Positions 51,221 through 62,125 of a stretch of 64,000 nucleotides of DNA are shown here, one piece after another (the stretch's first letter is position 1; every line of letters begins with the position of its first letter). Source of the stretch: Streptococcus sanguinis (GTDB lineage: Bacteria; Bacillota; Bacilli; Lactobacillales; Streptococcaceae). The notes under the pieces were generated by a model. That model was given only the letters and a program-made list of their open reading frames with translations. It ran no database searches and was not told where the DNA came from. The position numbers were made by a program, and so were the translations under genes. Location: positions 62,001 to 126,000 of the forward strand of contig NZ_JAHZPA010000005.1 of assembly GCF_019929225.1 (NCBI RefSeq), written 5' to 3'.

Positions 51221-51670
51221 CTAATTATTTTCATAATCCCATTCAGTCATCTTCTTTGCCTTTTTATAAACTTCAGAACTTTTCTTGACATAATCGTCAT
51301 TATCAAAAGTCAATACACCATCTTTTAAAACATAAGGATACTCATGTGAAGTAGTCTGCTTAACAATAATCACCTGTTTTTCAGTATCCACACTCCACAT
51401 ATCCCCCTCATTTTCATCACCATTTTTCACCCAAAAAGCATCCTTAAACAGAGCCGTTTTCCCATCAACCTTCAGGATATTGTCTTCAATTACCGTATTG
51501 CTTTGCCGGTGATAAACATAGTAGATACCATCTAGGCTATCTCCCAAACCTACGGAGCTGCCATTAGCATTGATAGCAATCAGGTACACTACAAGAGCAA
51601 CAGCTGCTAGTCCTCCAATAAGGCTCCAAGTAAACTTTTTATTGAATACTTTGTCTTCTTGTTCTTCCAT
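51221..51670 (-). CDS. Membrane-anchored protein of unknown function
   Basis: A 149-residue protein, start MEEQEDKVFNKKF after GGAGGTGGAACA. One N-terminal helix (LIGGLAAVALVVYLIAI) then an exposed beta-rich domain (SLDGIYYVYHRQSNTVIED, LTFDNDDYVKKSSEVY). Possible entry-exclusion or immunity protein by position, but no family recognised. Faces immA. Confidence 0.65.
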   Translation of the reverse strand: MEEQEDKVFNKKFTWSLIGGLAAVALVVYLIAINANGSSVGLGDSLDGIYYVYHRQSNTVIEDNILKVDGKTALFKDAFWVKNGDENEGDMWSVDTEKQVIIVKQTTSHEYPYVLKDGVLTFDNDDYVKKSSEVYKKAKKMTEWDYENN

Positions 51671-51732
51671 TGTTCCACCTCCAAACACTCTATAGATATT
51701 ATACCATAATTTTTTCTAAAAATCAGTGACAC

Positions 51733-51834
51733 TTGACAAACTATCTAAAACAATATATAATAATGACACTAGGAATTGTGCTCACTGCACACCCAAACAC
51801 CCCAACTACTGCGAATAGATGGGGTGTTTTTTTA
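51733..51834 (+). ncRNA. Antitoxin RNA of the Fst/par-like type I locus
   Basis: Consensus promoter TTGACA (51733-51738), 17-bp spacer, TATAAT (51756-51761); start about 51768; terminator AAACACCCCA/TGGGGTGTTT with seven Ts ending near 51834. The RNA of about 65 nt begins CACTAGGAATTGTGCTCACTG, whose core is nearly repeated at 51950-51966 on the same strand. It can therefore pair with the toxin mRNA over its start codon, as RNA II of pAD1 par does. Confidence 0.78.
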
Positions 51835-51866
51835 TGTTCCTTACGGTTTAAACAGGGTTGGTTAGG

Positions 51867-51965
51867 CTAGTCATCTCGGTTGTCCTTGCTATCTAGCCAT
51901 TTGCAAATGAAATAGGCGATTACATTTGCTGCGACAGCAAGTAAGAGCTCTAGGAATTGGCTCAC
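51867..51965 (-). CDS. Fst-like type I toxin
   Basis: A 32-residue peptide starting with GTG behind AAAGGGGGTGG: SQFLELLLAVAANVIAYFI (membrane helix), then CKWLDSKDNRDD, a W-L-D charged tail like the Fst family. The mRNA would start near 52009 from an extended -10 (TGATATAAT), has a perfect 5' hairpin, and could share the terminator at 51796-51834 with the antisense RNA. Fst toxins permeabilise membranes when the short-lived antitoxin RNA is lost, which would stabilise the ICE in its host. Confidence 0.78.
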   Translation of the reverse strand: MSQFLELLLAVAANVIAYFICKWLDSKDNRDD

Positions 51966-51985
51966 TGATACCACCCCCTTTCGTT

Positions 51986-52024
51986 TCTCAACGAAAGTTG
52001 AGAGATGATACCATCATTATATCA
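51986..52024 (-). promoter_or_regulatory. Toxin promoter and 5' stem-loop
   Basis: Leftward extended -10 TGATATAAT (52016-52024); no strong -35. TCTCAAC/GTTGAGA with a 4-nt loop (51986-52003) would form the extreme 5' end of the toxin mRNA, like the stabilising 5' helix of fst RNA I. Confidence 0.65.
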
Positions 52025-52100
52025 CAAAATAGACAAAATAAAATGTACAAACAGGAATTGATTATACACTTTATTTTATCTTACTTTCCAGTCTTCTCAT

Positions 52101-52542
52101 GGCATAAAAAGGATTTTTTAAAAATCCGGCATAAAAGGGATAATTAAACCCTAAAATCCCCTTATGGCACAAAAGGAATTTTTCTCTGGCATAAAAAGGA
52201 TTTTTTAAAAATCCGGCATAAAAGGGATAATTGAACCCTAAATCCCCTTATGGCGCAAAAGAATTTTTCCTGGCATAAAAAGGATTTTTTAAAAATTCGG
52301 CATAAAAGGGATAATTAAATCCTAAATCCCCTTATGACGCAAAAGAATTTTCCTGGCGTAAAAAGGATTTTTTAAAAATCCGGCATAAAAGGGATAATTA
52401 AATCCTAAATCCCCTTATGACGCAAAAGAATTTTCCTGGCGTAAAAAGGATTTTTTAAAAATCCGGCATAAAAGGGATAGTTGAACCCTAAATCCCCTTA
52501 TGGCACAAAAGGAATTTTCCCCTGGCATAAAAAGGATTTTTT
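52101..52542. repeat. Tandem array of 83-87-bp repeats (5.2 copies)
   Basis: Units start at 52101, 52188, 52272, 52355, 52438 and a partial one at 52524 (lengths 87, 84, 83, 83, 86 and about 19 bp). Each unit holds a near-perfect palindrome GGATTTTTTAAAAATCC, a GGGAT..ATCCC hairpin, and three spaced copies of a 12-13-bp word close to GGCATAAAAGGGA, so about 16 iteron-like words in all. No coding potential. Lies between the toxin locus and attR. Confidence 0.9.
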
Positions 52543-52683
52543 ACCTCTGAAATATCTTCTGTCCGATTTTTGTCCGACTAATCCCCATTTTTTAACCCCT
52601 TTTATCACATTTTATTACACTTTAACATACTAAAAATACTGTTCTATCAACTTTTACAAAATTATCCCTAAAAATTCAAGGCA

Positions 52684-52694
52684 TGCAGGGGGCA
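52684..52694. repeat. Right attachment core (attR)
   Basis: TGCAGGGGGCA, identical to the end of tRNA-Lys at 28145-28155. Chromosomal DNA resumes after it. Confidence 0.82.
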
Positions 52695-52710
52695 TAGAAA
52701 TATAGAGAAA

Positions 52711-52736
52711 AAGCCTTGATTTAAAAGGCTTTTTTG
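52711..52736 (+). terminator. Terminator after attR
   Basis: AAGCCTT pairs with AAGGCTT-like AAAGGCTT, then TTTTT. Its form parallels the terminator at 28171-28197; it was probably the original downstream terminator of tRNA-Lys before the ICE inserted. Confidence 0.65.
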
Positions 52737-52861
52737 ATGTCAAATTACTTTTTGTACCGAATAATTATAAAAGTTTACTTGTATTTGTTTTATAAATTTG
52801 TCTTTCTAAAAAATCAAGGTTTAAGATCTTGACTAAATAAAAATTTTATAATTATTGTTCT

Positions 52862-54671
52862 TTACTTTTGCCAGTGTTCTAACAACTCATATAATTTTTT
52901 AAGTAGATGATTAATTTTAAAGCTATCAACTTTATCTAATGTCTTATTCTTAGATAAATTATTGATTTCACAAATCATTTTTTTAACATCCTCTATCTCA
53001 TCTTGATGATATTCGTATGAGTTACTGACTCTTAAGTATTCTGAATTTATAAAGGTTGCTAAATTGAATGCTTTGTTATTATGAGCTACAATCTTTGTAG
53101 GAAGCAAATTATGAGATAAGATACTTTCGAATACTTTGATTTCTTCAGACGGAGTATTTTCAATTATATATTTTTCTTTTTTATAATCTTCTTTAAAGAT
53201 AGCATCAATCAGCTCTAAATTGTTATCTGAGTAGTGAGAAGCAAGTTTTTCTTCAATAGCTTCTTTTAAGCTGTTAATGTTTTTATTAGTAGATGAAGTA
53301 TCCTCAAAAATAATGTCTTGGCGTAGACGATTTGCTTCTTCAATTGAGATATTTGTATTTGATAGCAATTGAGTTATTCTTAATATCAATTCTTCTAATT
53401 TATTTTTTTCTATTAATAATAGGTCAATTGTTTGAAAATAAGAAAACCGACGATATATGTCCACTACTTTTTCATATGTTATGTTTGGTTTATAACACTC
53501 ATTTAACAATTGTTCTTGGATATTTAAAAGTTCTTTTTCAGAATAGTTGTAAAAATAATTCAATTTTTCATAATTTTCAATGCTACCATGTGGATAAAAA
53601 CATTCATACCATTTATTCCTATAGTTATCATCATACCAAATTCCACTTACGACATAGGACATAATACCCTTAGAATAAATTATATAATCGTCGAATAATT
53701 TATTCTTCCGATGATATTTGCTTATTAAAATATGCCAATAATTTTTACCATCAAGTTCTCCAAAGATATAAAACATTCTGTCAAAGGCATGCAGCCCCAA
53801 AATTTTTAATTCTTCATTTTTAATATATCCTGATTTAAGTTCAGTTGTAAGAACATACACATTTAAAAATACTGACTTTAGATATTCATTACGATATTGT
53901 TCGTCAAATTCTGAAGGTTGTTCCTTAAATTTCCGTTCAATAAATTCAAAGTTATTTATGATACTAAGAACTGTTCTAATATTAATTTTGGAAATATCGT
54001 CAAAAATAGAAAAAATATCAATAATCCAATTTAGATTATCTATTAGAAAATCACTTGTTACAATGCCTTGTAATATTTCTTTTAGTAAAGACTCATCTTT
54101 AGAAAATTCAATGGTTTTACTAATAAATTTTTCTCTAATTTTCAAAAATTCCTCATAATTATCCATTTTAGTTTCATTTGAAATAATTAAGACTTTAAAA
54201 TTGAACTTATCAATAATATCATTTGCTATAAATCCTAAAAAATCATGAAGTTCGATTTTTTTACTTAATCGTTCTAAATCATCAATAACTACTAGTATCG
54301 TTTTATCATTCTTCGCTAAAATACTTTGTATATATTTCTTTAGAACAACATCTGATAAAATACTTATAGAATTCAATACTAAATCGCTATTATTATTGAT
54401 TCGTCTAAATATTGAAGTAATTTTATTACCGCTCTTAATTATAGAAAAATTATCAAGCTCTATTGCTAATTGTGATAATAGCTCCATTTTTAAGTTTTGC
54501 AAGTCATTATATCCATAAGACTGAAAAATAAATAACTCTAGCTTTAGTAGTAATTTTGGAATAATTATTAATAAAATAAGTTTTTCCACTTCCCCACTCG
54601 CCATCAATTTGTAAAGCATAGGGTTCTGGATTATCAATATAGTTATCAATAGCATTTGTTATATAGTCCAT
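52862..54671 (-). pseudogene. Frameshifted KAP-type P-loop NTPase gene
   Basis: The frame from ATG at 54671 (MDYITNAIDNYIDNPEPYA) has an intact Walker A, GEWGSGKT, near residue 25, but hits a stop about 55 codons in. One base removed at about 54517-54522 joins it to the long frame ending at 52862: IYFSVYGYNDLQ is restored. The long frame carries Walker B ILVVIDDLERL and a helical C-terminus. Together they give a roughly 600-residue KAP-like NTPase. Such proteins are linked to membrane processes and to defence. Either the gene is inactive or the base is a sequencing or phase-variation event next to TTTATTTTT. Confidence 0.75.
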
Positions 54672-55202
54672 GTTATGCCACTCTCTTTTTTACTCCTATT
54701 ATACCAAATTGTTATTTATTCTAGTGTCCCATAACATGGGGAAATTATTTTGCATCAATAGCTTTTGTAAGATTGTATCCTACTTACTGGTATATTACTT
54801 AGAGTTATTCCATCTCTATCACGTTTTTTACCGATTAGTTACAGAGAGGCTTAAAAGTTCCGCCTTGTTCATTTATGTACCGATCCGGCTTTTTCATGGT
54901 TTCGCTTGCTAGAATCAATTGTATCTATAAAATCGGCACCGTCATCCGTTTTCTGACTCAGAGAGCCGTTCGTATATTTCTGAGTCATATCATCTCGAAT
55001 TTTAAAGATCTGATTTTTATTACCAATAATTGTCTGTTGGTTTAAGCTAATCATGCCAATAACTTCATCATTGAAGTTATTAGCATTTCTAGAATTTTAA
55101 TCAAAGCTACCGTAAATATCTTATTTTACAAGGCTTTTTGTTTGTCTAATTTCGCTTTTTTTCAGCTCAATCATCTCCTTAAATTCAAAGTAGATTTTCC
55201 AC

Positions 55203-55242
55203 AAAAAAATCCCCTTCCTTTAGATACAAGAAAGGAGGGGCA
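55203..55242 (-). terminator. Orphan leftward terminator
   Basis: Read leftward, CCCCTCCTTT pairs with AAAGGAAGGGG and is followed by seven Ts. No intact gene lies before it. Confidence 0.7.
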
Positions 55243-55437
55243 TCGCATAGAAAAAACTACGAGAGAAGACTGAAGCAAAATATATTTGACGAAAACCTGA
55301 TAAAGATGATCACACACCGAGCATATTCCTAAGGATGTCTTATAATTTTTTTAGTTTAGGAATTAAGAAAGATTATATATCAAGTTTTGATATGCCTCAC
55401 GCTTGCATATCCAAGCGGCTTTCCCCGTAGTTCTGAG

Positions 55438-55480
55438 CAACTAATTTGTTCTAGGAAACATCTTAGTTGCTTTTTATTTT
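55438..55480 (+). terminator. Orphan rightward terminator
   Basis: GCAACTAA pairs with TTAGTTGC around a longer loop, followed by TTTTTATTTT. No intact gene lies before it. Confidence 0.6.
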
Positions 55481-55607
55481 AAAACAACTATATTACGGAA
55501 CATCACAGTCTGGATTAACAAAAGGATACAAGATAGTGACTGATTGTAAAAAAGCATTCTTATTTCTGCTTTCTAAAAAACGGCTACTGGTAATCTAGGT
55601 TTGGAGT

Positions 55608-55640
55608 AAAAAATCTCTGTCCCTCAAAGGAACAGAGATG
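55608..55640 (-). terminator. Terminator of the Cna-B surface protein gene
   Basis: Read leftward, ATCTCTGTTCC pairs with GGGACAGAGAT, then TTTTT. Five bases from the stop. Confidence 0.85.
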
Positions 55641-55644
55641 AAAT

Positions 55645-57501
55645 TTATTTCTTCTTCGCACGGAAGACAATGAAGCCTACCAAGCCTACTAGAGCTACTC
55701 CAGCAGCAATCATGATCCAGCTAGCATTCTCACCCGCTTTAGGGAGAACTTTCTTGGTTCCAACATTAGAGGCATTTCCTCCGCCAGTACCATCGTCTGA
55801 TTCGATGATCACAACAGTACTTCCTGTAGTGCTGCTTGAGCTAGAAGTCGTGCTACTGCTGCTTGAGCTACTTGAACTGCTTGAACTAGAGCTGCTCTTA
55901 GAGCTATTGTCCGAGCTAGGTTTCGGTGGTTGCGGAACTCCTGGAACTGGTGTATTGGTAATGTTCATACCATCAACAGTGGCTGTATAACCATAAACAC
56001 GATCTTCAGTAACTGAGTAGACAATATCTTTTCCATCTTCACCAGTCGCTGGCAAGTCAGTGAACTGATACTTCCACTCACCCTTATCATTCGGACCAAC
56101 TTCTTTATGAGCGACTTCAACGCCATTTGCATAGAGACGAACGGTAATCTTGTCTGGACGTTTGCCATCTTTATTGTTGTCATCATTCCATGTCTTGGTA
56201 CCTGAAGCGGTAATCAATGCCTTACGGTTTGTAAAGTCTTTGTAAATAATACCAGAGCCATAATTCTTGAGCTGAGCGGCATTGACCTGAATCTCTTCAT
56301 CTGACAGTTGGTAACCTTCTGGTGCCTTGGTTTCCTTAATCAGATAATGCTCCTTAATCAAGTTGCTGAAAGAAGCAATCCCATTAGCATCACTGGTTGC
56401 TTTTTGAACAATTGTCACACCATCTTCATCATACAATGTGAATTCAGCACCTGCCAAGGCTTTACCAGCTTCGTCTTTTTTAGTCACCTGCACACCATAG
56501 ACATCTCCATGTGCATAGCCGTTTGCACGTTGGTAGCGGACAGCAACCGAAGATTTTTGTTCTTCAATATTATCTGCTCGCATGATTGCTTCGTTCGGGA
56601 AAAGTGTTCCATCAGTCGGAACTGTAGGGAAGTTGACACGATAGCGAACATAAAAGCCTTCGTTGGCACCGATATGCCCCATGTTAATGGTAAAGGAACG
56701 CTTGTCAGCAGCAAGATTAATCGTATAATTTGCTGTCACATCCTCGCGTTGCTGGCTTAGTCGGTAAGAGTTATCAGCCGGGTCAACAACCCATGAGCCT
56801 TTAAGAATTTGGAAGCTGTTGAGATCAATTTCTCCGGTATTAAAGCCCAGAGTATCTGAAATAACAACATTATCTAGTTCTTGATTTTGTTGGTTGATAT
56901 TCAGACTGTAAGTAATGCTCTTGATATTATCCGCATTATTCCAGCCGTATTTTATGAAAGTATAAGGAGTTGCTTGGCCAGGAAGACCTTTGTAGTCAAT
57001 TTTTCCATATTCAACAATCTTCTTACCAACGATAAGTTTCAGAGGAATAGAGCCTTTATCTCTAGCTACTGTATGATCAACGCGAGCTAAAAGATGAACT
57101 TTTCCTTCAATATGAGAGCGAGTCAGGACATAGTCTGTATAAGTCAGTGTAAGCTGTTTAGAGCTTGCATCAACCACAGCTGTCGCTACGAGATTGCCGT
57201 CATCATCTTTGACTTCAAAATCAGCTCCCTCCAAGGCAAATTCAGCAGGAAGTCCAATGGTCGTAGTATCTCCTGGCTGAACCTTGCCATAATTAAAGGC
57301 AAAGTTTGCGTCAATTTGGAATTTTTCCCAAGGGGAAAGGCCGTCAGTCAGTTCTTCACCCTTTTGATTGTAAACATTTACTGAGGTGATAACATCGTCT
57401 ACCGTGTTAGCTCTGGCAGATTGACTGCTAGAAAACAGGCTAAAGAGGAGCACAAAGGCTACTGAGAAAAAGCGCGCAATAGTATGAGATATTCTTTTCA
57501 T
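55645..57501 (-). CDS. Cna-B-type wall-anchored adhesin
   Basis: A 618-residue MSCRAMM-like surface protein. Start MKRISHTIARFF after GGAGGG; an upstream in-frame start is not used. Signal peptide to about SARA(34), an adhesive region of two Ig-like folds (about 40-310; WEKFQIDANFAFNYGKV, then KIVEYGKIDYKGLPGQ), Cna-B repeat 1 (VTKKDEAGKALAGAEFTL to KETKAPEGY) and Cna-B repeat 2 (ASGTKTWNDDNNKDGKRP to TEDRVYGYTATV), a serine-rich stalk, and sorting signal LPKAGE with hydrophobic span and RAKKK tail. LPKAG is an accepted variant of LPXTG. Binding to collagen or another host protein is likely but not shown. Confidence 0.88.
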   Translation of the reverse strand: MKRISHTIARFFSVAFVLLFSLFSSSQSARANTVDDVITSVNVYNQKGEELTDGLSPWEKFQIDANFAFNYGKVQPGDTTTIGLPAEFALEGADFEVKDDDGNLVATAVVDASSKQLTLTYTDYVLTRSHIEGKVHLLARVDHTVARDKGSIPLKLIVGKKIVEYGKIDYKGLPGQATPYTFIKYGWNNADNIKSITYSLNINQQNQELDNVVISDTLGFNTGEIDLNSFQILKGSWVVDPADNSYRLSQQREDVTANYTINLAADKRSFTINMGHIGANEGFYVRYRVNFPTVPTDGTLFPNEAIMRADNIEEQKSSVAVRYQRANGYAHGDVYGVQVTKKDEAGKALAGAEFTLYDEDGVTIVQKATSDANGIASFSNLIKEHYLIKETKAPEGYQLSDEEIQVNAAQLKNYGSGIIYKDFTNRKALITASGTKTWNDDNNKDGKRPDKITVRLYANGVEVAHKEVGPNDKGEWKYQFTDLPATGEDGKDIVYSVTEDRVYGYTATVDGMNITNTPVPGVPQPPKPSSDNSSKSSSSSSSSSSSSSSSTTSSSSSTTGSTVVIIESDDGTGGGNASNVGTKKVLPKAGENASWIMIAAGVALVGLVGFIVFRAKKK

Positions 57502-57966
57502 AAATAATCCCTCCGTTTTTTTCCTTTTTTCCTTTTTATCGAACATGTAAAAATATTAAAATTTCTTTACATTTCCAATATACTACATATATTAGACTAG
57601 CATACGATTGACTATAAGTCAACTATTTACCTTTACCAGTTCAGCTTTTGTCAACAATGTGTAAACCAGTTTATTTCTCCAAAAACCTTGTCATATAAGA
57701 ATTGAAAACCGTTTCCTCCGTCATCTTCTTGTATTTTCTTGAAACAAAAATGTAATATTTTGTCACGTAATAAATGAACAAATATGAATTATATGACCAT
57801 AAATATTTATATATATAAATTTGTTTTTAAAAGCAAGCATAATTATTAATGCTTGCTACATAACTAGTCACAATAAAAAAACTGAACAAATCTGCTCAGT
57901 TTTCTAATTGATTAATATAAGACAAAGATTATACCTAATTTATACGAATATATAATCCATTATTTT
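57502..57966. other. AT-rich intergenic region upstream of the adhesin gene
   Basis: Holds the leftward adhesin promoter area (TTGACT about 57622-57627 read leftward, without a good -10) and the groEL terminator at 57873-57903. The rest is AT-rich with no gene seen. Confidence 0.6.
57873..57903 (-). terminator. Terminator of the groES-groEL operon
   Basis: Read leftward, AAACTGAGC..GTTCAGTTT stem followed by TTTTTT. Confidence 0.75.
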
Positions 57967-59894
<1,928 letters not shown>

Positions 59895-59918
59895 AGTTTT
59901 CCTCCAAAGATTGAATTT

Positions 59919-59945
59919 TTAGCACTCTAAACTATCGAGTGCTAA
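59919..59945 (-). promoter_or_regulatory. CIRCE operator (HrcA site)
   Basis: TTAGCACTC (59919-59927), 9-bp spacer, GAGTGCTAA (59937-59945): a perfect CIRCE. It lies between the groES promoter and start codon. Confidence 0.97.
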
Positions 59946-59957
59946 TCTATAGTTATT

Positions 59958-59985
59958 ATTTTATCACTTGGTCAGAAATAGTCAA
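59958..59985 (-). promoter_or_regulatory. groESL promoter
   Basis: Leftward -35 TTGACT (59980-59985), 16-bp spacer, extended -10 TGATAAAAT (59958-59966). CIRCE lies just downstream. Confidence 0.75.
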
Positions 59986-60049
59986 GAAAAAAACCGGCTA
60001 GATGAAAGAAAAATTTTATTTTTTTGCTTTACTTGCTCCTAGAGCCAAA

Positions 60050-60089
60050 GAAAAAAAACAAGTCCGAGCTAAAATCCTCTCAGACTTGT
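60050..60089 (-). terminator. Terminator of the PTS operon
   Basis: Read leftward, ACAAGTCTGAG pairs with CTCGGACTTGT (60059-60089), then eight Ts. Confidence 0.88.
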
Positions 60090-60105
60090 CTTTAGGGGGG
60101 AATGT

Positions 60106-60396
60106 CTATCTTGCAAGTTTTAGTTTTGCTTCAAAATCATCAATCACTTTTTGCAGATTTAGGCGTCCTCTATAGATACCATAGCCAAACAAAAGCATAG
60201 CTAAGATACCTAGTAGAGCTAGGACGATTCCTGCAATCAGCGCTAGGAGATTGGTCTCATGAAAGAGATAAATCAGAACAAGACCGATGCTGGCAATGGC
60301 AAAGAAGAGACTAAACCAGCGTCCTAGATTTTCAATCATATGCTTCTGGTAGTGAATTTCTGTTTCATAGCCTTGAATCAATTCTTGTTCTGTCAT
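60106..60396 (-). CDS. Small two-helix membrane protein in the PTS operon
   Basis: A 96-residue protein: polar N-terminus (QELIQGYETEIHYQKHM), two membrane helices (FSLFFAIASIGLVLIYLF; LIAGIVLALLGILAMLLFG) and a coiled C-terminus (VIDDFEAKLKLAR). Lies 12 bp after the IID gene and before the operon terminator, so co-expressed with the transporter. Family uncertain (DUF202-like shape). Confidence 0.68.
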   Translation of the reverse strand: MTEQELIQGYETEIHYQKHMIENLGRWFSLFFAIASIGLVLIYLFHETNLLALIAGIVLALLGILAMLLFGYGIYRGRLNLQKVIDDFEAKLKLAR

Positions 60397-60408
60397 GATC
60401 TTCTCCTT

Positions 60409-61239
60409 TTAATATTTCAATCCTGGGTTGAAGAAACCAACTAATACACCAACAAAAGCAACTACAACGAGGATGAGCATAACCTTGATTGGAGAAAAGT
60501 TTTTCTTCGCCATCAGCCACCAACAGAAAACGATAAAGAGTGCTGTCAAGAGACCAGGGTAGACACCATCTAACTGATCTTGCATGACCAAAAATGCTTT
60601 ACCAGATGAATCTTTCAATTGGAAAGCCGTTTTTACTGGAACCCAAGTAGCAGCAACTGCTCCGATAACCATACCACCAACGATAGATACTGATTTACGG
60701 ATAGCCTGTCCTTGAGGACCTACCAAAAATTCAACAGCCTTATCACCTAATTCATAACCTTTGAAATAGGCAAATTTCATACCTGCATAAGCAAGTAAAT
60801 TCCATACTACGATGTAGAAGATTGCACCTAGAGGTGAACCGCCATTAGAGAGTCCTAGGGCAATCCCTAGAATAATCGGAATCAAGGTACCAACAATAAG
60901 GGAATCCCCAATACCTGCAACCGGTCCCATAAGACCAGCCCGCAGTCCATTTATAGTTTCATCATCAACTCCATCAGCACCATTGGCACGTGCTTCTTCA
61001 AGACCAGCTGTAATCCCAACAATCAAAGCTCCCAGCTGAGGTTCTGTATTAAAGAAAGCAGTATATGTTTGCATAGCCTTTGCCTGCTCTTCTTTATCCT
61101 TATAAAGCTCCTCCACCACTGGCAACATAGAAGCTAAATAACCAAAGGTCTGCATGTGTTCTTGTGAAAAACATGTTAGATTCCCATAGTACCAATGATG
61201 GAAAGATTTGCCTAAAGTTTTTCTCGTTAATTTCACCAT
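60409..61239 (-). CDS. PTS mannose-family IID component
   Basis: A 276-residue membrane subunit. Start MVKLTRKTLGKSFHHW after GGAGG within the end of IIC; 1 bp after the IIC stop. Contains the EIID features QTFGYLASMLPVVEELY and MGPVAGIGDSLIVGTL. Works with IIC to move the sugar. An upstream in-frame start overlaps IIC and is not used. Confidence 0.92.
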   Translation of the reverse strand: MVKLTRKTLGKSFHHWYYGNLTCFSQEHMQTFGYLASMLPVVEELYKDKEEQAKAMQTYTAFFNTEPQLGALIVGITAGLEEARANGADGVDDETINGLRAGLMGPVAGIGDSLIVGTLIPIILGIALGLSNGGSPLGAIFYIVVWNLLAYAGMKFAYFKGYELGDKAVEFLVGPQGQAIRKSVSIVGGMVIGAVAATWVPVKTAFQLKDSSGKAFLVMQDQLDGVYPGLLTALFIVFCWWLMAKKNFSPIKVMLILVVVAFVGVLVGFFNPGLKY

Positions 61240-61240
61240 C

Positions 61241-62098
61241 TTAAATATCCTCCTCATCATCGTCTTCAATAAAATCTGCATTTGTTCCCGCAGTAGCTTG
61301 CGCTCTTATATTTTTAGCCATTTGAATTTCATAAAACAGAACAGCGAAAATCAGAGAAACAACAGCACAAGAAACAAGATTCAGACCCAGAGAAGCAGCC
61401 AATGTAAAACCGACAAAGAAAGGAATGAAATCAACAGCTTTTTCAACAATTTGTTTTAAAAGGATAGCGATTCCGACACACGGAAGCAGTGAACCAACTG
61501 TAAAGAGAGTTTTCATAGGAATTCCATCCAACGGTAGGGCTGATTTCAAAGTTGTTACAGCCTCAGCACCTAGTTTACACATGATGAGTGTAGGCAGGAA
61601 TGAAAAAACCAAGTGTGAAATCCAAGGGAAACCCCAATCGACTACATATAGCTTTTTAAAATCCTTTTTTTCTACTGCTTTCCAACCAATATGCTGCCAA
61701 AGCAGATTCATAGTTGCTGTACCATAGAAGAGTACTGTACCAACTGTTCCTACCAGAGTTCCCATTGATTTTGCAAGGTTTGCCGCATCAGCAGAATCTA
61801 AAGTTAAACCTTGTGTCTTAATGGCAACCATAGCAAGTGGAATCCCGATGTAAGAAACAGCTCGCACATCAGCAGAGACAGTACCACCAGGAGTGACCAA
61901 AGCGATGTAAACCAATTGCATAGCAACTCCACAAACAATACCGAGCTTAATATCTCCTAAGATAAGACCAGATATTAAACCTCCTACTAAGGGACGTCCT
62001 AATGTATAGTTACCAATAGATGTACCACCTAAACCAGGCATAGATGACAAACATGCAAATAATCCCAGTAAAGCGGCTTGCAGCCAAGAAATTGTCAT
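61241..62098 (-). CDS. PTS mannose-family IIC component
   Basis: A 285-residue polytopic subunit (AALLGLFACLSSMPGLGG, GRPLVGGLISGLILGDI, YIALVTPGGTVSADVRAVS), the sugar-translocating part of a mannose/fructose/sorbose-type PTS. The acidic tail FIEDDDEEDI contains the IID ribosome site. Middle of the IIA-IIB-IIC-IID order. Confidence 0.92.
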   Translation of the reverse strand: MTISWLQAALLGLFACLSSMPGLGGTSIGNYTLGRPLVGGLISGLILGDIKLGIVCGVAMQLVYIALVTPGGTVSADVRAVSYIGIPLAMVAIKTQGLTLDSADAANLAKSMGTLVGTVGTVLFYGTATMNLLWQHIGWKAVEKKDFKKLYVVDWGFPWISHLVFSFLPTLIMCKLGAEAVTTLKSALPLDGIPMKTLFTVGSLLPCVGIAILLKQIVEKAVDFIPFFVGFTLAASLGLNLVSCAVVSLIFAVLFYEIQMAKNIRAQATAGTNADFIEDDDEEDI

Positions 62099-62125
62099 AA
62101 TAGACTCTCCTTTTCATTATTGTAA

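Larger units (their letters stand above)
28145..52694. mobile_element. ICE of the Tn916/ICESt1/ICEBs1 superfamily in tRNA-Lys(CTT)
   Basis: About 24.5 kb bounded by an 11-bp direct repeat of the tRNA-Lys 3' end. It contains a tyrosine integrase, DUF3173 protein, a full set of conjugation genes (coupling protein, relaxase, oriT, TcpC, TcpD, TcpE, VirB4, VirB6-like, CwlT-like), ImmR/ImmA-like regulators, a type I toxin-antitoxin locus and two cargo modules. Gene order matches ICEBs1. All conjugation reading frames are open, so the element looks capable of transfer, subject to integrase activity (its box-II histidine is replaced by tyrosine). Confidence 0.92.
54672..55644. other. Decayed intergenic DNA
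   Basis: No intact gene. A leftward fragment at 54869-55100 (NNFNDEVIG through ISLNQQTIIGNKNQIF to RNHEKAGSVHK) looks like the C-terminus of a lost protein. Within its start is a perfect inverted repeat AATAACTTCA-TCAT-TGAAGTTATT (55059-55082). Two stand-alone terminators (55203-55242 leftward, 55438-55480 rightward) suggest deleted genes. Confidence 0.55.

Noticed and set aside
52101..52542. Possible CRISPR array
   Set aside because: Units are 83-87 bp and similar throughout; there are no unique spacers, and no cas genes are in the window.
54670..54912. 80-codon rightward hydrophobic frame
   Set aside because: No ribosome site and no similarity; lies in decayed DNA upstream of the KAP gene.
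55670..55990. Leucine-rich rightward frame opposite the adhesin serine stalk
   Set aside because: Antisense image of the Ser codons; no start signals.
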